A stretch of 64,000 nt of DNA from Phylloscopus collybita. Taxonomy: Eukaryota; Chordata; Aves; Passeriformes; Phylloscopidae. This document shows positions 49,769-63,200 of the stretch, in pieces. The position numbers and the translations under genes are program-made. The notes under the pieces were generated by a model. It was not told the DNA's origin and made no database searches. It was given only the letters and a program-made list of their open reading frames with translations. Location: contig JAJNNQ010000075.1 in the NCBI GenBank assembly GCA_027886175.1, positions 9,217,001 to 9,281,000 on the forward strand, read 5' to 3'. How positions within the stretch are numbered: position 1 is the first letter of the stretch; every line of letters begins with the position of its first letter.

Positions 49769-51687
49769 TGTAGCAACAATGCTGCTGTTAATGTCCTGAT
49801 CAAGAAGCCTTCATGAAATCCTTTCCTACCCGACATTTCCATTGTTCTCAGGATCATAATATTTCTGTTTTCCCTTCCAAGCATAAGAAAACCCAGAGAT
49901 AAATAAAGTAATGCAAAAACTTTGGGCAATTTCTTTCCTATGCACATGAAAGTGGAACAAGAATGATATCATTGCAGCTGGGTGAGAAAAATGCAGACCC
50001 AGAGATGCTCCACACCATATATTCCTATCATGCAAGAATTTGACCAGGGTACTCTGCATTTGTGTCTATGTCACTCTCCAGATGCACAGGCAGCTCAGCT
50101 TACCTCTTGCTGTGCCCCAGTAGCTGACACATGTGATCTGAGGCTTCCCCAAAGGGACAGAGAGGATGGAGTAAAGCTGATCAGAGCTGTGCTCCCTGAC
50201 TTTGTTTTGTTCACAGCTAATGCATGATGCAGCTTTGTGGGACTCTCCTTGTTCTCTCCATCTTTTCCCCCCAGGGTCCTTTGGTCATGCCAATCATTTC
50301 AAGAGAGGATAAAGGCAGATACATAAAGGCACAGTTAGGAAGGGGTAGTGTGCCCTCCAGCTACTTTGCCCAGACATATATTTTCCACACACAGTTTTGC
50401 TCCTCTAGGCATGGTGGAATACACTTTGATTTCCCATCTCATTATCATCTGAAGTCAGTGACATTGGCACAAATTAACACCTCGTATCCATTTCTAATGA
50501 AGAGAAAATACACCAGGTGGACATTTAGAAAAATCAATTCCCATGATAAAGCCAAGGATATTAAAAAGAGAGAGAGAGAAAGAAACACAAAGATTACTGA
50601 GCACAGCTCTCCTACAGCAGCAGACAGAGTGGCAGCCAGCCATTGTTCCAAAAGGCAGCATCAGCACCAAGAATCAGATGACTAAGCTCCTGATGAATGA
50701 AATATTTTTACTATGCTGAAAAAATTCTGGCACTGCAGGAGGACTCAGGATAAAGGATGCAATTTTGAAGAGCCTTTCTGAAGGACACCATCAGATAACC
50801 TTCTGGTACAAGAAATTCCAGTATCCTGAAGAGAAATGATGGCTCTAGGTTTCAACAGGGGTAAAAGGATACAGCTTAAATTAGGTGGACTTGATGAGAA
50901 CACACATGAATAGTATTCTCTGCTAAATGTCACCAATATTATTCAAGAGACAAGATGCAGTGCTGGTCAGGGTTCAAGCTGGCTCTGCAGAGGCAAGAGA
51001 GCCTGGGTATCCCTGAGTCTTGCAAACAAAGAAATGGCTGCAGCATCCTAAAATGTTCCTCCCTGCTCAGCTGCTCACTGTTACCCCTCTGCTGAAGGCT
51101 GAGGAGCCTCTGCAGAGCTGGAAGGCAACAGGGTGCCTACAGCTCAGCTGCTGTCATTCATGTCTGATAGCCCTGTACAAACCCCCTTCATCACAGAACT
51201 GGGGAGTGGTAAAATCTCAAAAGCAGGTTCAGCAGTGCTCCTATCCTCACTTGTCTGGCTATCACAGCTGCCTTCTGATATCCCATCCAGAGGGAATGTG
51301 TGTATCTGCCTTGCATAGATGTGTCATGGATGTACCCTTTTTGGGTGCCCAATGCATGTGTCATTGCTGGCAGCGGGACCACATGCCCAGCAAAAGGAAG
51401 ACAGGGACCAGATGAAGATTGTTGAGGGGGCAGTCATAAGTCTCAATGTCATTCATAAGTCTCATAGTGTCAGCACCATTTGATTAAACTGGAATTATAT
51501 AAAAATACTTCAGCTCACCCTTACAAAAATGAAAGACAGAAACAGAAGGAAATTAGATTTTTGATGGTCATATATAGTCATACCTACATACATAGGTCTA
51601 TGCAGAAAAGTTAAGACTATATATACTCTATTGTTAAGAAAATGCTAGCAAAAAGAAGGTTTAATAGTGTGAACTAAGCTTTAAAGT
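49769..51687. other. 1.9 kb of unique sequence, chance frames only
   Basis: This contains the longest open frame outside recognised repeats on the plus strand (50224-50685, 153 codons). It starts MMQLCGTLLVLSIFSP, which looks superficially like a signal peptide, but the body has no domain. Part of it is the (AG)n tract at 50566-50580 read as KRERER. An (imperfect) CATAAGTCTCA duplication lies at about 51434-51464. No gene is called. Confidence 0.45.
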
Positions 51688-51818
51688 ATTTTGTGGTTTT
51701 TTGGTGGTTTTTTGTTTGTTTGTGGGTGGTGTTTTGTGGTTTTTTGGGGTTTTTTTTGGTTTTTTTTTTTTTTGTTTGGTTGGTTTTTTGTTGTTGTTGT
51801 TGTTTTTATTTTATTTTA
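51688..51818 (+). repeat. 130-bp T/G-only-like low-complexity tract
   Basis: The plus strand is almost entirely T and G, with TGGTTTTTT-type phrases, a T13 run and five TTG units (about 51789-51803), ending in TTTTATTTTATTTTA. It has strong strand asymmetry and is low complexity rather than coding. It yields the F/V/G-rich frame at 51701-51997. Confidence 0.9.
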
Positions 51819-52222
51819 CTTCTGGAAAATATCTTCTGAGCGAGTACCCCTTCACTGAAATATACAAAATTTTCCCTTTAATCTTACATATTTTTATCTG
51901 TGAGCTAAAAAGCTTTAGCAATGTTACTAAGAGTGTTTTTTTAAAAAAACTTGCTATGCTGCATTCTCTGAGAAGAATTGTCAGAAATGTTTTGTAAAAC
52001 AAATCTTCCCTTCAATACAGCCTAGCATGTGGTTGGGTTAGGTATCAGCTTGGTTCTGGAGGAAACAACATATTTAGGGCTGAGGAACCCATATAATTCC
52101 AACACAGAAACTTAATTCCTTTCAAAAATCAAACTTTGTCACAACCTTGTCTCCAACCCAAGGTTAGCTCTTGTACCTGAAATCCAGGATATCGGCTCTA
52201 CTGATCTAATGAAGTTGTACAT
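51819..52222. other. Unique AT-rich sequence, nothing recognised
   Basis: This is a short interval between the T/G tract and a CR1 tail. No exon or repeat was seen. Confidence 0.5.
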
Positions 52223-52441
52223 ATCACAGAATGGTTTGGTTTGGAAGGGACCTTGAACATCACCTAGTTCCAACCCCCTTGCCATGGTCAGGGACACCTT
52301 GCACTAGATCAGGCCTTGAACACTGCCAGGAATGGAGCATTCACAACTTCTCTGGGCAGGCTGTTCAGGGTCTCACCACTCCCACAATAAAGAATTTCTT
52401 CCTAACCTCTAATATAAACCTGCCAGCTCTTTTAGGTTGAA
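52223..52441 (-). mobile_element. CR1 LINE 3' tail
   Basis: ATCACAGAATGGTTTGGTTT, GGAAGGGACCTTGAACATCA, CAACCCCCTTGCCATGGTCA, CACAACTTCTCTGGGCAGGC and AAAGAATTTCTTCCTAACCT match the reverse complement of the CR1 3' end. A small internal deletion removes the 'caaagccccatccaacctgg' block. It ends at about TTTTAGGTTGAAG. Confidence 0.96.
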
Positions 52442-53204
52442 GTAATTTTAAATGGTGTAAATGAAGTTAGGGTCAGATCTGAAGGTTTAAATTTGTTCTG
52501 ATTTCCTAGCAATTCTGTTCCATTTATAAAAACTGGGCAAGTCCAAGCAGCATTGGGTTTCTTGCATTAAATACCAAATGCAAAATCCAAAGCTTCAGTG
52601 AATACACAGCATCTACAAAGCCTTCATTAACAGTGCTGTGAAACTTTGAAGCTCCGCTGTGCAACTATTAACTGATCTTGTTTAACAAACAGTGCTCCAG
52701 GCCTGTGTGTTTTTTATGGCTGAACAGGTGATGATTTTCTCTTTGCTGCCACCAGTCAAGGACTTTCCACTACCACGACCCAGGGTCCAGTTCTGGGATC
52801 AGAGATCCAGGCTGTAGCAGGGGAAAAGAGAAATGTTATCTCCATTGATTTCTAGTTCAAAGAAAGCTTTTTCTTTCACACTTTGAAAAACACCGACTAT
52901 CAGATCATCTCACAGCCAGGTTAATAGTGGGCTTTGTTTTATTTCATGGCTAACATGATTGTTACAGTTTGTGTTTGTAGGAATAGAAACTGCTTAAATA
53001 GCAGTTGCCTCTCTGTATATTCTAAATTCCTTTCCAGGTCTGTAGCCTGCTTATACCAATGGGATTGTTTCACTGATTCAGAGACTTAAAACCAAACTCT
53101 TGGCTCCAGTTTTTCCTTACAGATGAAATCAATTGTATACATCAGATTACTGTATAGTGATGCAGGGTAGTAAGTTATTTTGCTTACTTTCAAAGAAGAT
53201 GTCA
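52442..53204. other. Unique sequence, no gene seen
   Basis: This spacer lies between two oppositely oriented CR1 fragments. No exon or repeat was recognised. Confidence 0.5.
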
Positions 53205-54246
53205 TAGGTAAGCTCAGGAAGTGTGCCTTGGGTGAGTGGACAGTGAGCTTGTTGGAGAACTGGCAGAATGGCAGAGCTCTGAGGGTTGTGATCAGTGGTG
53301 CAGAGTTTAGTTGGAGGTCTCTAGCTGGAGGTGTCTCCAGGGGTCAGAACTCTGTCCAATCTCATTCATCTCGTCAGTGGCTGAATGTAGGGACAAGTGG
53401 ACTGTCAGCAAATCTGCTTTGCTGACAATAGAAGAATGGGAGGAGTGGTCTGGAGTGAGACCTGCACAGACTGGAGAGCTGGGCAGAGAGGAACATGAGA
53501 AAGATCAACAAAGGCAAGAGCAGGGTCCTGCACCTGGGGATTAATAACCCAGGCACCAGAAATAGTTCTGTGGAGAAGGACCTGAGGGTCCTGGTGGACA
53601 ACAAGCTGCCCATGAGCCAGCACTGCCCTTGTGGCCCTCAGTGGGATCCTGGAGTGCATTTGGAGGAGCATTGCCAGCAGGTTGGGGAGGTGATGCTGTC
53701 CCTCTGCTCAGCCCTGGTGAGGCCTCAAGTGCTGTGTCCATTTCTGGACTCCACAGTTCAAGCAAGACAAGACAAGAGACTACTGAAGAGAATCCAGTCA
53801 AGGACTACAAAGACAATTAGAAAACTGCAGCACAATTAGTGGAGTGGAGAATCTCTCTTATCAGAAAGAAAGGCTGAGAGATCTGGGCCTGTTTAGCTGG
53901 TAGAGGGACAATTGAGAGGAAACCTCATCCACATGTGCAAACATCTTAGGGCTGGGTGTCAGGAGGATGGGGCCAGACTCTCCTCAGTGGTGCCCAGTGG
54001 CAGAAAAGAGCAACTGAAACACAGGAAATTCCATCTGACTATGAGGAAAAACCCTACTATGGTGGTGGTAGAGCATTGGAACACACTTTCCCAGGAGTTT
54101 ATAAAGTCTCCTTCTCTGGGGATATTCAAAACATACCTGAATGAGATCCTGCTGAACTTGCTCAGGTGAACCTGCTTTAGCAGAGGAAGTAGACCAGATG
54201 ATCTCCAGAGACACCTTCCAGCTCCAGCCATTCTATAATTCTGTAT
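53205..54246 (+). mobile_element. CR1 LINE, about 1.04 kb, RT end plus 3' UTR
   Basis: This is the largest transposon remnant here. It enters in the reverse-transcriptase part of ORF2: the plus-strand reading at 53210-53340 gives LLENWQNGRALRVVISGAEF, matching the CR1 'NWLNGRAQRVVV' block. Next comes GVSRG (the 'GVPQG' site), then LSANLLC/ADN, where the 'KFADDTK' motif is expected but shifted and mutated. Downstream are CAAAGGCAAGAGCAGGGTCC, GGAGAAGGACCTGAGGGTCC and GGACAACAAGCTGCCCATGA, and the tail GATGATCTCCAGAGACACCT ending ATTCTATAATTCTGTAT. Many frameshifts and stops make it inactive. Confidence 0.96.
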
Positions 54247-57200
54247 GCTGTATTTTAGAGACAGGCTCTAATGCACTAAATAACACATATGCATCCTTGT
54301 TTGGCTCAGGAAACTCCATCCTATGGTGATGCTCTTCTGATGGGCAGAGGGTAAGAGGTATGCATTTGTGCACAGCTAAGGTCAGGTGCCAGGATGTACT
54401 AAGCATGGCACTGGTACTACAGGTACAATTAGTCTCAAGTATGCCTGAAGATGATTTTACAGAAAGGGCAACAGGAAGACAAACAGGATACAAGCTAGGA
54501 AAGGTTAAGGGATTATTGCTCTGATCATAAGCACTGGATTACTTAAAGCAAGTGTAGCATCTGGTCTAACCTAAAAGAATCCTAAAAGGAACACAAATAA
54601 TGGCTAGGATACGTCACCACATTGAGAAACTGTTTGGAAAGAGATGTGTTTTCTGACTGCTCTGTAAATGGTCCCAAGACTTGCATAAAAGCACTAGCTA
54701 GCATGACTAAACAAACCCTTTACTGGCAAAGGCAAACAAGATAAGGATTTTCTGTTCTGCTGCCATTGAGTCTTCAAAGCAGTCGTAGTCTTGACAAACC
54801 AAGTTTTGCTTAACCTCCTATTACAGATAAAATAAATATATCCAAAAGGGGAATAGATAAAGTTACTATATTTTAACTATAGGAGGAAAAACAAAGAAAA
54901 AAGTCCATTACATACAACTCAAAAGGGTTTGTATTTTTCAGAATCTATGGTCTGGCAGCTTCTTTCAGGAATTACAACTACTGCAAGGAAACTGATTCAT
55001 CTCAGAAAGGTAAGAGAGTGTAAGAAGCAAATGGGTAATACTTTTATAGTGAATCTAAGCCTTTGGCATTCACATCAGTGAACTACCAAGTAATACACAC
55101 CTCTGAAACCATGCCAGCCTGCCTTGCAGCTTCTTATCTAGCTGAAATGGAGCACTGTTATTGTGTTTTTTTTAATGGAAAAATATCTTTTCATACCTAG
55201 ATGGTACCTCTTAAATTGATCAGGCAGCAAATGTAACAATGCACTGAATGGGCTGAAAAAGGATTTGGCAGATACATAAAAGGGAGGCCCAGTGTGGGTC
55301 ATTAAAGATGATTACTGGGAGACAGATCCCAAGATGCTGACTGTCAGGGAAGGGTCACCTTGCCTAGTAACCAAATTCCTTACATCCTTTCATAAAATAT
55401 TCTCCAGTGGTCAACAAAAGAGTCATGATACTGAGCTAGTTAAAGTCAGTCTTGTGTGCTTCAGCAGTTTTGCTGTTGCCTTATCTACTGTTTCTCTTGC
55501 AGTTCATGAAGATGATTTTGAAATGCTGTGTTTCATTTCAGGCCTGCCTCTTCCTCTGCTCCTGAAATATTTTCTGGTTTTGTTTCTGTTAGGATTTTTG
55601 ATGAGGACTGGTTATAACACAGAACCACATGTTTATACAGGAGAAAAATGCCTGCAAGCTGGCATTCAACATATGCCCGACAGTAAAGCAGAAGAGTAGA
55701 TTTTGACACAGATATGAAGCCAATGAAAAGAAATTATTGAACTCACAGTTTAGTTTATCTACAATTGAGCTCAATTCCAGTAAAGAGGAAAAGAAAATCC
55801 TTATTTTAATATATGTCATAAAACCATGGAAATACCTGAGCTGGAATTTGCAATTCCTAGTTAGCATTTCAGCAGACCCATCTCCTAGCTTACATGGAAA
55901 TAATAAAAGTGTTCCATCCTTGTGTTTTGCTGCCCTAAAACCAGGTAAAGGTTGGATTTAGCCTTCACAGAAAATGTCCACAGTAGGAGACCAATCCACA
56001 TTGCTTCACGACTTTGACTTTTTCCCACTGGATCCATCTCAAGTCACCAACTCCTACAAAGGGTTTTGTCCAGAACATCTATAAGGGGGAAAACCGCCTC
56101 TCTTTTTTCTTATTCATCCATTTAAAAAAAAGATAATCCACTACCACTTCCATATTTACACTTTTACAGTTTCAGAGTAAGCCTTGTTTGTTTATGAGTC
56201 AAAAGTTAATAAATATCCTGCTTTTTATGTACTCATAAACTTCCTCAGGACATCTGCATGGCAAAGCTGACAATCTGCTGATTCAGGGATGAACTGGGAA
56301 GGTAATTAAGCAAGTTGGAACTCTTACTCAAAAATCCACTGCATCAGGGAGGTGCAAATAAATAATTGCAACCTAACCTTTGCTATTAAATACAGAGGAA
56401 ATTTTTGATATTTTGATTTTTTTTATTTTTTGATATTATCTCCTTTTAATGGAGATAAGGCAGTCAGAGAGGAACCAAAGTGGTGCTTTTAGTTCAAGAT
56501 GCACAGGGTCCAAGTTATATAATAGTACCTGAATTTCTCCCTGCACCTTGATCCCAGGTCAAATGTGGATGACAGATGAAACTCGTTTGATGCCTCAGTC
56601 TTGAATTTGGGGTAAAATTATATTTTTATGCAGCAAAAGTGGTTAATATAAGGCAAAGTGTGTCTCAGCACCTCAGACTTCATGGCTCTCCTTCATGTTT
56701 CCAGATGTGAAATTCCTACAGCTGGATCCAAAAGGAAGGGGAAAATGGAAGAAAAAGGGAAATTGCCTTTATCTTCCTTCTCATTCTTCAGGGGAACAGC
56801 TCATCTTGGGATTTTCTAGCAGCCATTATTTTTCTGAAAGAATATAAAAAGAGTAAAACCTTCCCTTTCCCTCACTGTGAGCGTGCTGCAGTTTTCTTTT
56901 CTCCCTCATGCCCAAAGAACATAGAAATATTAATCCTGAAAGTAACATAACATATCTTCCACTCTTATTCCTACACACTTTTCCATTCTATTGTTCACTG
57001 CCTTGGGGCTTAAGATTAATCCCAATATCAGAATTATCTTGAGTCTGTGACATAACAGCTTGAAAAATGTGATGCTCTGCGGAATTTCACAAATATTTCA
57101 AGTGTCTCTTACTTGGTTACCTTTCCTACATGTTTAGGGTTTTCCTAGTGCTTTTGTGAAGTGGTGACAGTCACTTGGGCAGCTTGACTCAAATATCATC

Positions 57201-60200
57201 TGCTCTACCTTTGTGTCATCATCTTCCATATATTTTCCCCATACTGGTGATCTAAAATTCTCCGTGCTATGGGACAGATGACAGCAAGGAAGCACATGCT
57301 GAGAAATAACGTGCATGAATAGAACCATAATCTGTTGGTCATACACCTCTGTCTTATTTATTTAGTGCTTATCTTTGCTTTTTCCAAGTCACTTCTTCGA
57401 TTTTTCCTACATTTCCAATTCCCATTGCTATGTGGGCTTAGGCCTTTCAGTTTTTCTCCCTGCCTTTCTTATTTCCCTTATATTCTTCACTTGTCAATCC
57501 TTTCTGCAGGGGTCCTAGTACAGAAGATTGATACTCTTGTTTCAGTTAATTACCACACACATATGCGTACCTGCTCCCAGTGCTGCCTCTGATCCATAGC
57601 CAAAGCACTTCTTCATACTTCTCCATAGCCTGTCCTCTGCATTATCTCCACTAATCTTTGTCCCTGCACATTCTTCTTCATAGTTACTATTCTGTTTCTT
57701 TCTCCTCATCTCATACATTTTGTGGAGGTAACTGTGTGATAGGAATGAGGTGCTTTCATTTCACCCTACATATTTCTTAGTAGGATAAGGCCCCTGCCTG
57801 AACAACTCCTATTCTTGTAGCTGGATGAGCCACTGTTCACTCTGTCTGCTGAGGCCTTCAGGCCAAGCTCATCCCTGAGATACAGGAGAGTCAACTGGGG
57901 CTTTGCTTTTAGAATCCAAAGCTCCAGATGTGGCTTAGGCAGCTGCTATAACCTACTTGTTGTAAGGAAATTATTCCTGCTGGGGACTGGAAGCAGGTTA
58001 GCTAGGCAGTGAATTTGCTGTTGATGTCAGAACTCTGCTAGCTTTATATAATTTCAGAGCTCTCCTCCAGTGAGGAGATTCTCCATGTGGGTCTTGCAAT
58101 CAATTGGCAGTTTTGCCTCCTAAAGAAGCAGGTCCAAGTGAGAATCTCCTCTTATAATTATTCTATCCCTGTTCATTTCCCAAATCAGATATAATTAGGC
58201 TATGTTAATAAAAATGTTTTATGCTGCACACAAGGAAATACCATGTCCTAATTCTCCTTCCCTGAAGATGTTTACCCCATTTCCTCACACTTCTCCTGCT
58301 TTGACCATTTTCCTTTGCATCTGGTTCTGAGATGTAGGATCCACTGCTTATTTTGCAGCTTCCTGATTTTCTTTCAGAATCTTAGTTCGTGTTTTAATTG
58401 ATCCTACTGTGCCATGGTAAGTTTTTCTTCAGCTGTGGCTCATGAGATATGAATCCTTTTTTGCCAAGTGCAGAGTTCCTAGTTTTGCTTGATTTACTGG
58501 CAGTAAAATATTGTCTGATAGGATGTCTTAGCACAATGCTATTCTCATCTAAGGATGACATTTTTACCTTTCAAAGAAAAACAGAGCTTCACTTAAAGAT
58601 AAAAAGGCAGAGAGCTGAAGAATGTAAACAGAGTCTAGATTCTCTTATCACAGTTAAAGAAGAAAAAAATACCCCAAACTATTTTAAAGAGAAGCCCTAT
58701 ATAAGGAAGTCTGCAAAACCACGTCCCATTTCATAGGACAGGATATGCCAAAGAAATGATACAGCTTGGCACAAATAACGAAGATAATTTCAACTTTATT
58801 TAAATACTACAAGGACGTTTAAAGACATCTCAGGACATAAATCCCATTTTGATTACATTCTTCAGTATTGCTTTAATGTTCATCTTTTTTTCTGATTGGA
58901 AGGGGAAACTAGAAAGATAGTCAAAACTTGTGGTTTGCAAAAATTATGAGCATCCTGTAAGCAGGTCTGGAAATTAAAACCTTAAATTTCTTCTCCCTAC
59001 AAGCCTGGAGAAGGAAGCCAGCATGTAATCTTTTCCCCTTTGCTTTACTGGAATACTTCTATCACTCATGGCTGACCTGGAAGATGAGAGGTAATTTAAA
59101 CTCTAATTGTCTCAAAAAGAGCCAAGTAAAGAAAACAAAACTTTATTAAAACAAACAGTCTGCAGCCACTGAATCTATCCTCTGTCAGACTTACCACCCT
59201 GGGGACACTGACGGATGGGTCAGAATTCAAACACTGTAGGCAGGGATCGCTGATGAGAACAGCCCATGCTGGCTGCTGAACAGATGGGCACCCTCCAACC
59301 TCCACATATCCTCAGCTGATGGAAATCAGCACTTCTCTGCAGGAGTCAATAAAGACATATCAATATTATACAGCCAGGAATCCAGCCTATACGATTTTCA
59401 ATTTGGATTAAGCTCAGGATTCACAAGTGCTGAATCCAAGAACAAGGCATGAGAGGTCCCTCAGGATTTTGCCATTTGTAAATGCCAGTAAAAACCACAC
59501 ATCTCAAATAAACCTGCAGCAATGCAAAGCTTCATGTCCTGCATACATGCAAGGTTCACAAAGGAAAAGAAAATTTGAGAGAGCGGTAAGAATTTAATTA
59601 GGATTTTAATCCTGTAGGCATCTTGTTCTTCAAGCACCTACACTAGACAGATGAGTAATGCTATTAAAAGCCAGTAGCTTGTGTCCCACAGGGAGAAAAG
59701 TGGGAATTTTTTATTGTTGGGGGGAAAAAAAGCATCTGCTTTCCATTAGGGAATAGTTCTTCAATGTGCCACAAAGAACTGTGCTTGGTTTAGTTCATCC
59801 TTCTATACTGGTTTCAATTCTACTCCTACAGTGAAACTCTTTAAAAATCGTTGTGTTGAGTAAGAGGAAACAGTAACAGAAAACTCAAGGCAAAAAGAAT
59901 GTATACACAAATCACAGGTTCTGCAAAAATCTTATGCTGCCAGTCCACACAGTGGGGAGAATGATTCAAGTCAAGGGAAAAATCCAACCAGGCCTACAGC
60001 ATACCTGATATACTTTGTTTAAATAAACCAAGTTGCCTCTTCATTTTTCTTCAATGCCAAAACACAAACTGAAGGTAAATAGAGAATCAATCTTCCATGT
60101 TCTAGAAGATGATAGTAGAAGTTTTGCCAAGATTTGCCAGCTTCTGAAAGTCAGAGTGGATGACATCTATCTGGAGGGCCTTCAGACTTCATACAGAATG

Positions 60201-60251
60201 CTGATCAAGTCAATTCTAGAAGTTGGATATTTTATAGTATTATCCCTTGTT
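54247..60251. other. 6 kb of unique sequence, no gene confirmed
   Basis: No interspersed repeat was recognised. Frames considered are 55292-55699 (135 codons; a good acceptor-like CTGTTAG lies inside it at 55592), 58449-58736 (95 codons, K/E-rich end) and 60033-60305 (90 codons). Each looks somewhat protein-like in part, but none shows a known domain or a complete splice or start context. The repeated TTTTGATATT near 56402-56440 is low complexity. Confidence 0.4.
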
Positions 60252-60273
60252 AATATATATGTATATATATACA
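60252..60273. repeat. Short (TA)n microsatellite
   Basis: An alternating AT/GT tract of about 22 bp that reads as TATATA with one G. It keeps the overlapping frames rich in I/Y. Confidence 0.85.
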
Positions 60274-63200
60274 CAAGATTGATAATATGTCTGTATAGAA
60301 TATAGACATAGTAGATCTCCCAAATGCTCCAAAATCTTCCAGAGTAATCCATAGAAATATTAGTAAGGCTCAGACACAGAGGAAGGCCTTCACTCATTCA
60401 TCCCTGCTCTATGGTGTCACTGGACTTCAAAATTATTTCCTCCCAGGTGTGCACTGCAATGTCTGCAGGGCACCAGGCACGTCATGAAGTGCACCATGGC
60501 TCATGCAGTGCAGATTCTGGGGACATTTTCAAAAGTATCTAACACATGAATAGGAGTTGAGAATCCAGAGTCTCTAGGTAAATCACCTGTCTTCAGGTGT
60601 GAAATTATTCCAGACTGTGCCCAAGCACACGAAGGAGGGAAAGCTGCCTAGAAAATATCTTCTTCAACATGCTTGTGAGCCTGGGAACAATCTGCTTCTA
60701 AATTATCTGAAGAGAGAAAAGGACATTTGCCAGAGAAATATTTTCAGGACATAGTTATACAATAGCAACTAGAAAGGTCATCATAGGGCATAGTCTGGTG
60801 TTTGTTCCTGTGCCTTTCACTGAGCAAACTTTAAAAAAAAAAAGTTTGTTTCATATAAGTAATAGCTCTGCCAATTAAAAAAAGAAAACTGAGAAGACCT
60901 CTGTACATTGCCACCTTATAACGTGAGGGAACTGATGCAGAGATCTTATTGCAGTTCACTGATAGCATCTTTGCTCCTTATGAAGCCAGCCAGATAGCAG
61001 AAACAACTGCCAAAAAAAGTCATGTCTCTCCAGGCAAGGACACAACTCTAAGTGGGACAATGGAGGCAGGCTGGAGTGTCTGAAAAGTGAAAGGAAGAGA
61101 GCAGTAATCAAAACAAGTTTGTTTTGTTCGGAGCCTGGGTGTGTCCTCATTTTGACTGAGGAAGTAGCTTGGTTTAACATCCTGATCAGCTGAAAAACCT
61201 CAGCTTTACCATAAGTGAAGTTCAGTTTTTCACATCCCGTTGCTCTTCTCTCACTCTCTGTTGCATTTTCATAATTTACCAGCAGTATCACTTCAGTGCT
61301 CTTCAAACTGATTCATTTGATGACCAAGGCCACCTTCCTTGTGAAGCAAAAGCTGCAAAAACCTCTTTCTGGATATGTGCCAACTATGCCCACACATATT
61401 GCCTTCCTGTTACTCCTGAAACACTGAATGTGGACAAACATGAAGTACAATGCTCTCTGGGAAATTTGAGGGACAAAAGAGCCTTGTAAAGCAACCCAGG
61501 AAAAAGTATCACTACAGTGGGTACAAAAATAAAAGGCTGCAGCACCCTCTGTCCTTGCTCCCAGAGCTTTTATATCCAGTCCAGTCATCACTTCACAGGG
61601 GGCACCAGCACTCCCACAGATGCTATGCTGACCTATCTTCAAATACTTCTCAACTCGTAGACATCAACCCTTCTGCTTTGAATCTGTCAAAAGAGGAAGT
61701 TCAGCTCCAAATATACAAATCTTGATGGAGCCCATGATGGTGATTCACCAGAGTCTGTCTGGAATACTAGGAAGGCTGAATTACAATGTTTTTTTCCTGA
61801 GTTATTTCTTCTCAAGGATTGTTGGAAACGATATTAGCAGGTAAAGAAAGAGAGAAAATATCATCATGTAGTTCTGGTGTGAGGCTTTGCTCTGTCAGTC
61901 TCAACTCAAGAGCAGAAAGGGCAGACTGGAGGAAGATATAATTTGCTTGCTAATGTAAAGAAAATGTGGAAAACCCTCATGTGGAATTGATAGACCCAAC
62001 TCTTGACAAATGAATTTGGCATGTGGGACCCTGTAGAACCTGGCCATTTAATCTGTTGAAAATTTGAATTAAACTGTCCAAAGGAAACTTCTGGGCACTG
62101 TTTGACTGTGGGAGTTTTGTGAGCAGTCAAAAAAAAAATCATTGTTTTCTTGGGGAAATGGCATGTGTGTGGAAAATGTATCCAGTGGGTGTAGTTTTCA
62201 TCTTCTACAGTGTTTCCTCAACTTTCAACTATCAATAGCCCCTATAAGGGAGGTGGCATATTTTGAAGTTGTACCTAGAGCTACTAAACTTCTATTTCCT
62301 TCTACTTTCCTAGAAGGAAAATCTGTCACTCTACTGGGATTTGATGTCTTTGGATGTCCCTTGCTGAACAGGGGATACAGAAAGGGCTGCTCCTGAAAAC
62401 AGGAACACATCATGCAACAGCTGTACGTGCAGCACCATGGGCAGTACCAAACCCAGAAACCCAACACATTTGAAGCACCTGACAGACAGACACCTGAGGC
62501 TTTGCTCACTTCTAGATGCTTTTTTAGGCAACAACCAAGGCACTGCAGGTGGCAGAAATAATATAGCAGTAATAGGTTCATCAGAGATAGCTGGTTAAAA
62601 ATAAAATCACCTATTTTGCACAGGTGTTCTGTCTTAAAACAGGATGTGGGGTAAGCTGCAAACATCACCAGAAAAAGCTTTTTTTGGGGTGGAGCTAAGA
62701 ATATTGACACTTAAGCGATTTGTCTATTAGACTTGTGTGGTTTTCTGAAGACTGTGTTTTTATGGGACTTCTGAGAAGGGTGTACAGGTCATAAGATAGT
62801 TTTGTTTATGAATATAGGATTGTCCCCTGTTTAAACTGCACAGATAATGATCGGGGGCTAAACCACATCAAGGCAGAGTCCTCCTCCAACTGCTGCTTCC
62901 AGAACTGAGTAGCTTATTTTTCTTGACAGTGGTGCTGATCTGAGGGTTGGATATATTTCCAAATCCAGCCACCTTTTCTCTCTCGGTTTGGGTTTTAAAA
63001 CTTTAGTTTCCTATTTTTTCATTGTGAACTGTGTATTAAATATAACTTTCCTCTTCCCCACAATTCAGGCACTGCAAAATCTCTAACAAGATTGTAGTAG
63101 TAATGTAAAGGAAAATCCATGATGATATTTATATTCACAGGATCACCCTGTTACCAGGAAGGACCAGGGTCTGAATGACAAAGTTTATTATTTTAGTTTA

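Noticed and set aside
50224..50685. 153-codon plus-strand frame beginning with a hydrophobic, signal-peptide-like run
   Set aside because: No domain is recognisable after the first 20 residues, part of the frame is an (AG)n tract, and no splice or promoter context was seen. The length is within what AT-rich 64 kb yields by chance.
55292..55699. 135-codon frame with a hydrophobic stretch LPLPLLLKYFLVLFLLGFL
   Set aside because: The hydrophobic part is the pyrimidine tract of an acceptor-like site read as protein; no homologous family recognised.
62225..62710. 161-codon minus-strand frame
   Set aside because: Cys/Leu/Phe-rich text with no known motif; overlapped by other frames on both strands.
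62846..62872. GGGGGCTAAACCACATCA resembling the 3' terminus of another avian LTR family
   Set aside because: Upstream sequence shows no LTR features (no matching body or polyadenylation region); too short a match to call.
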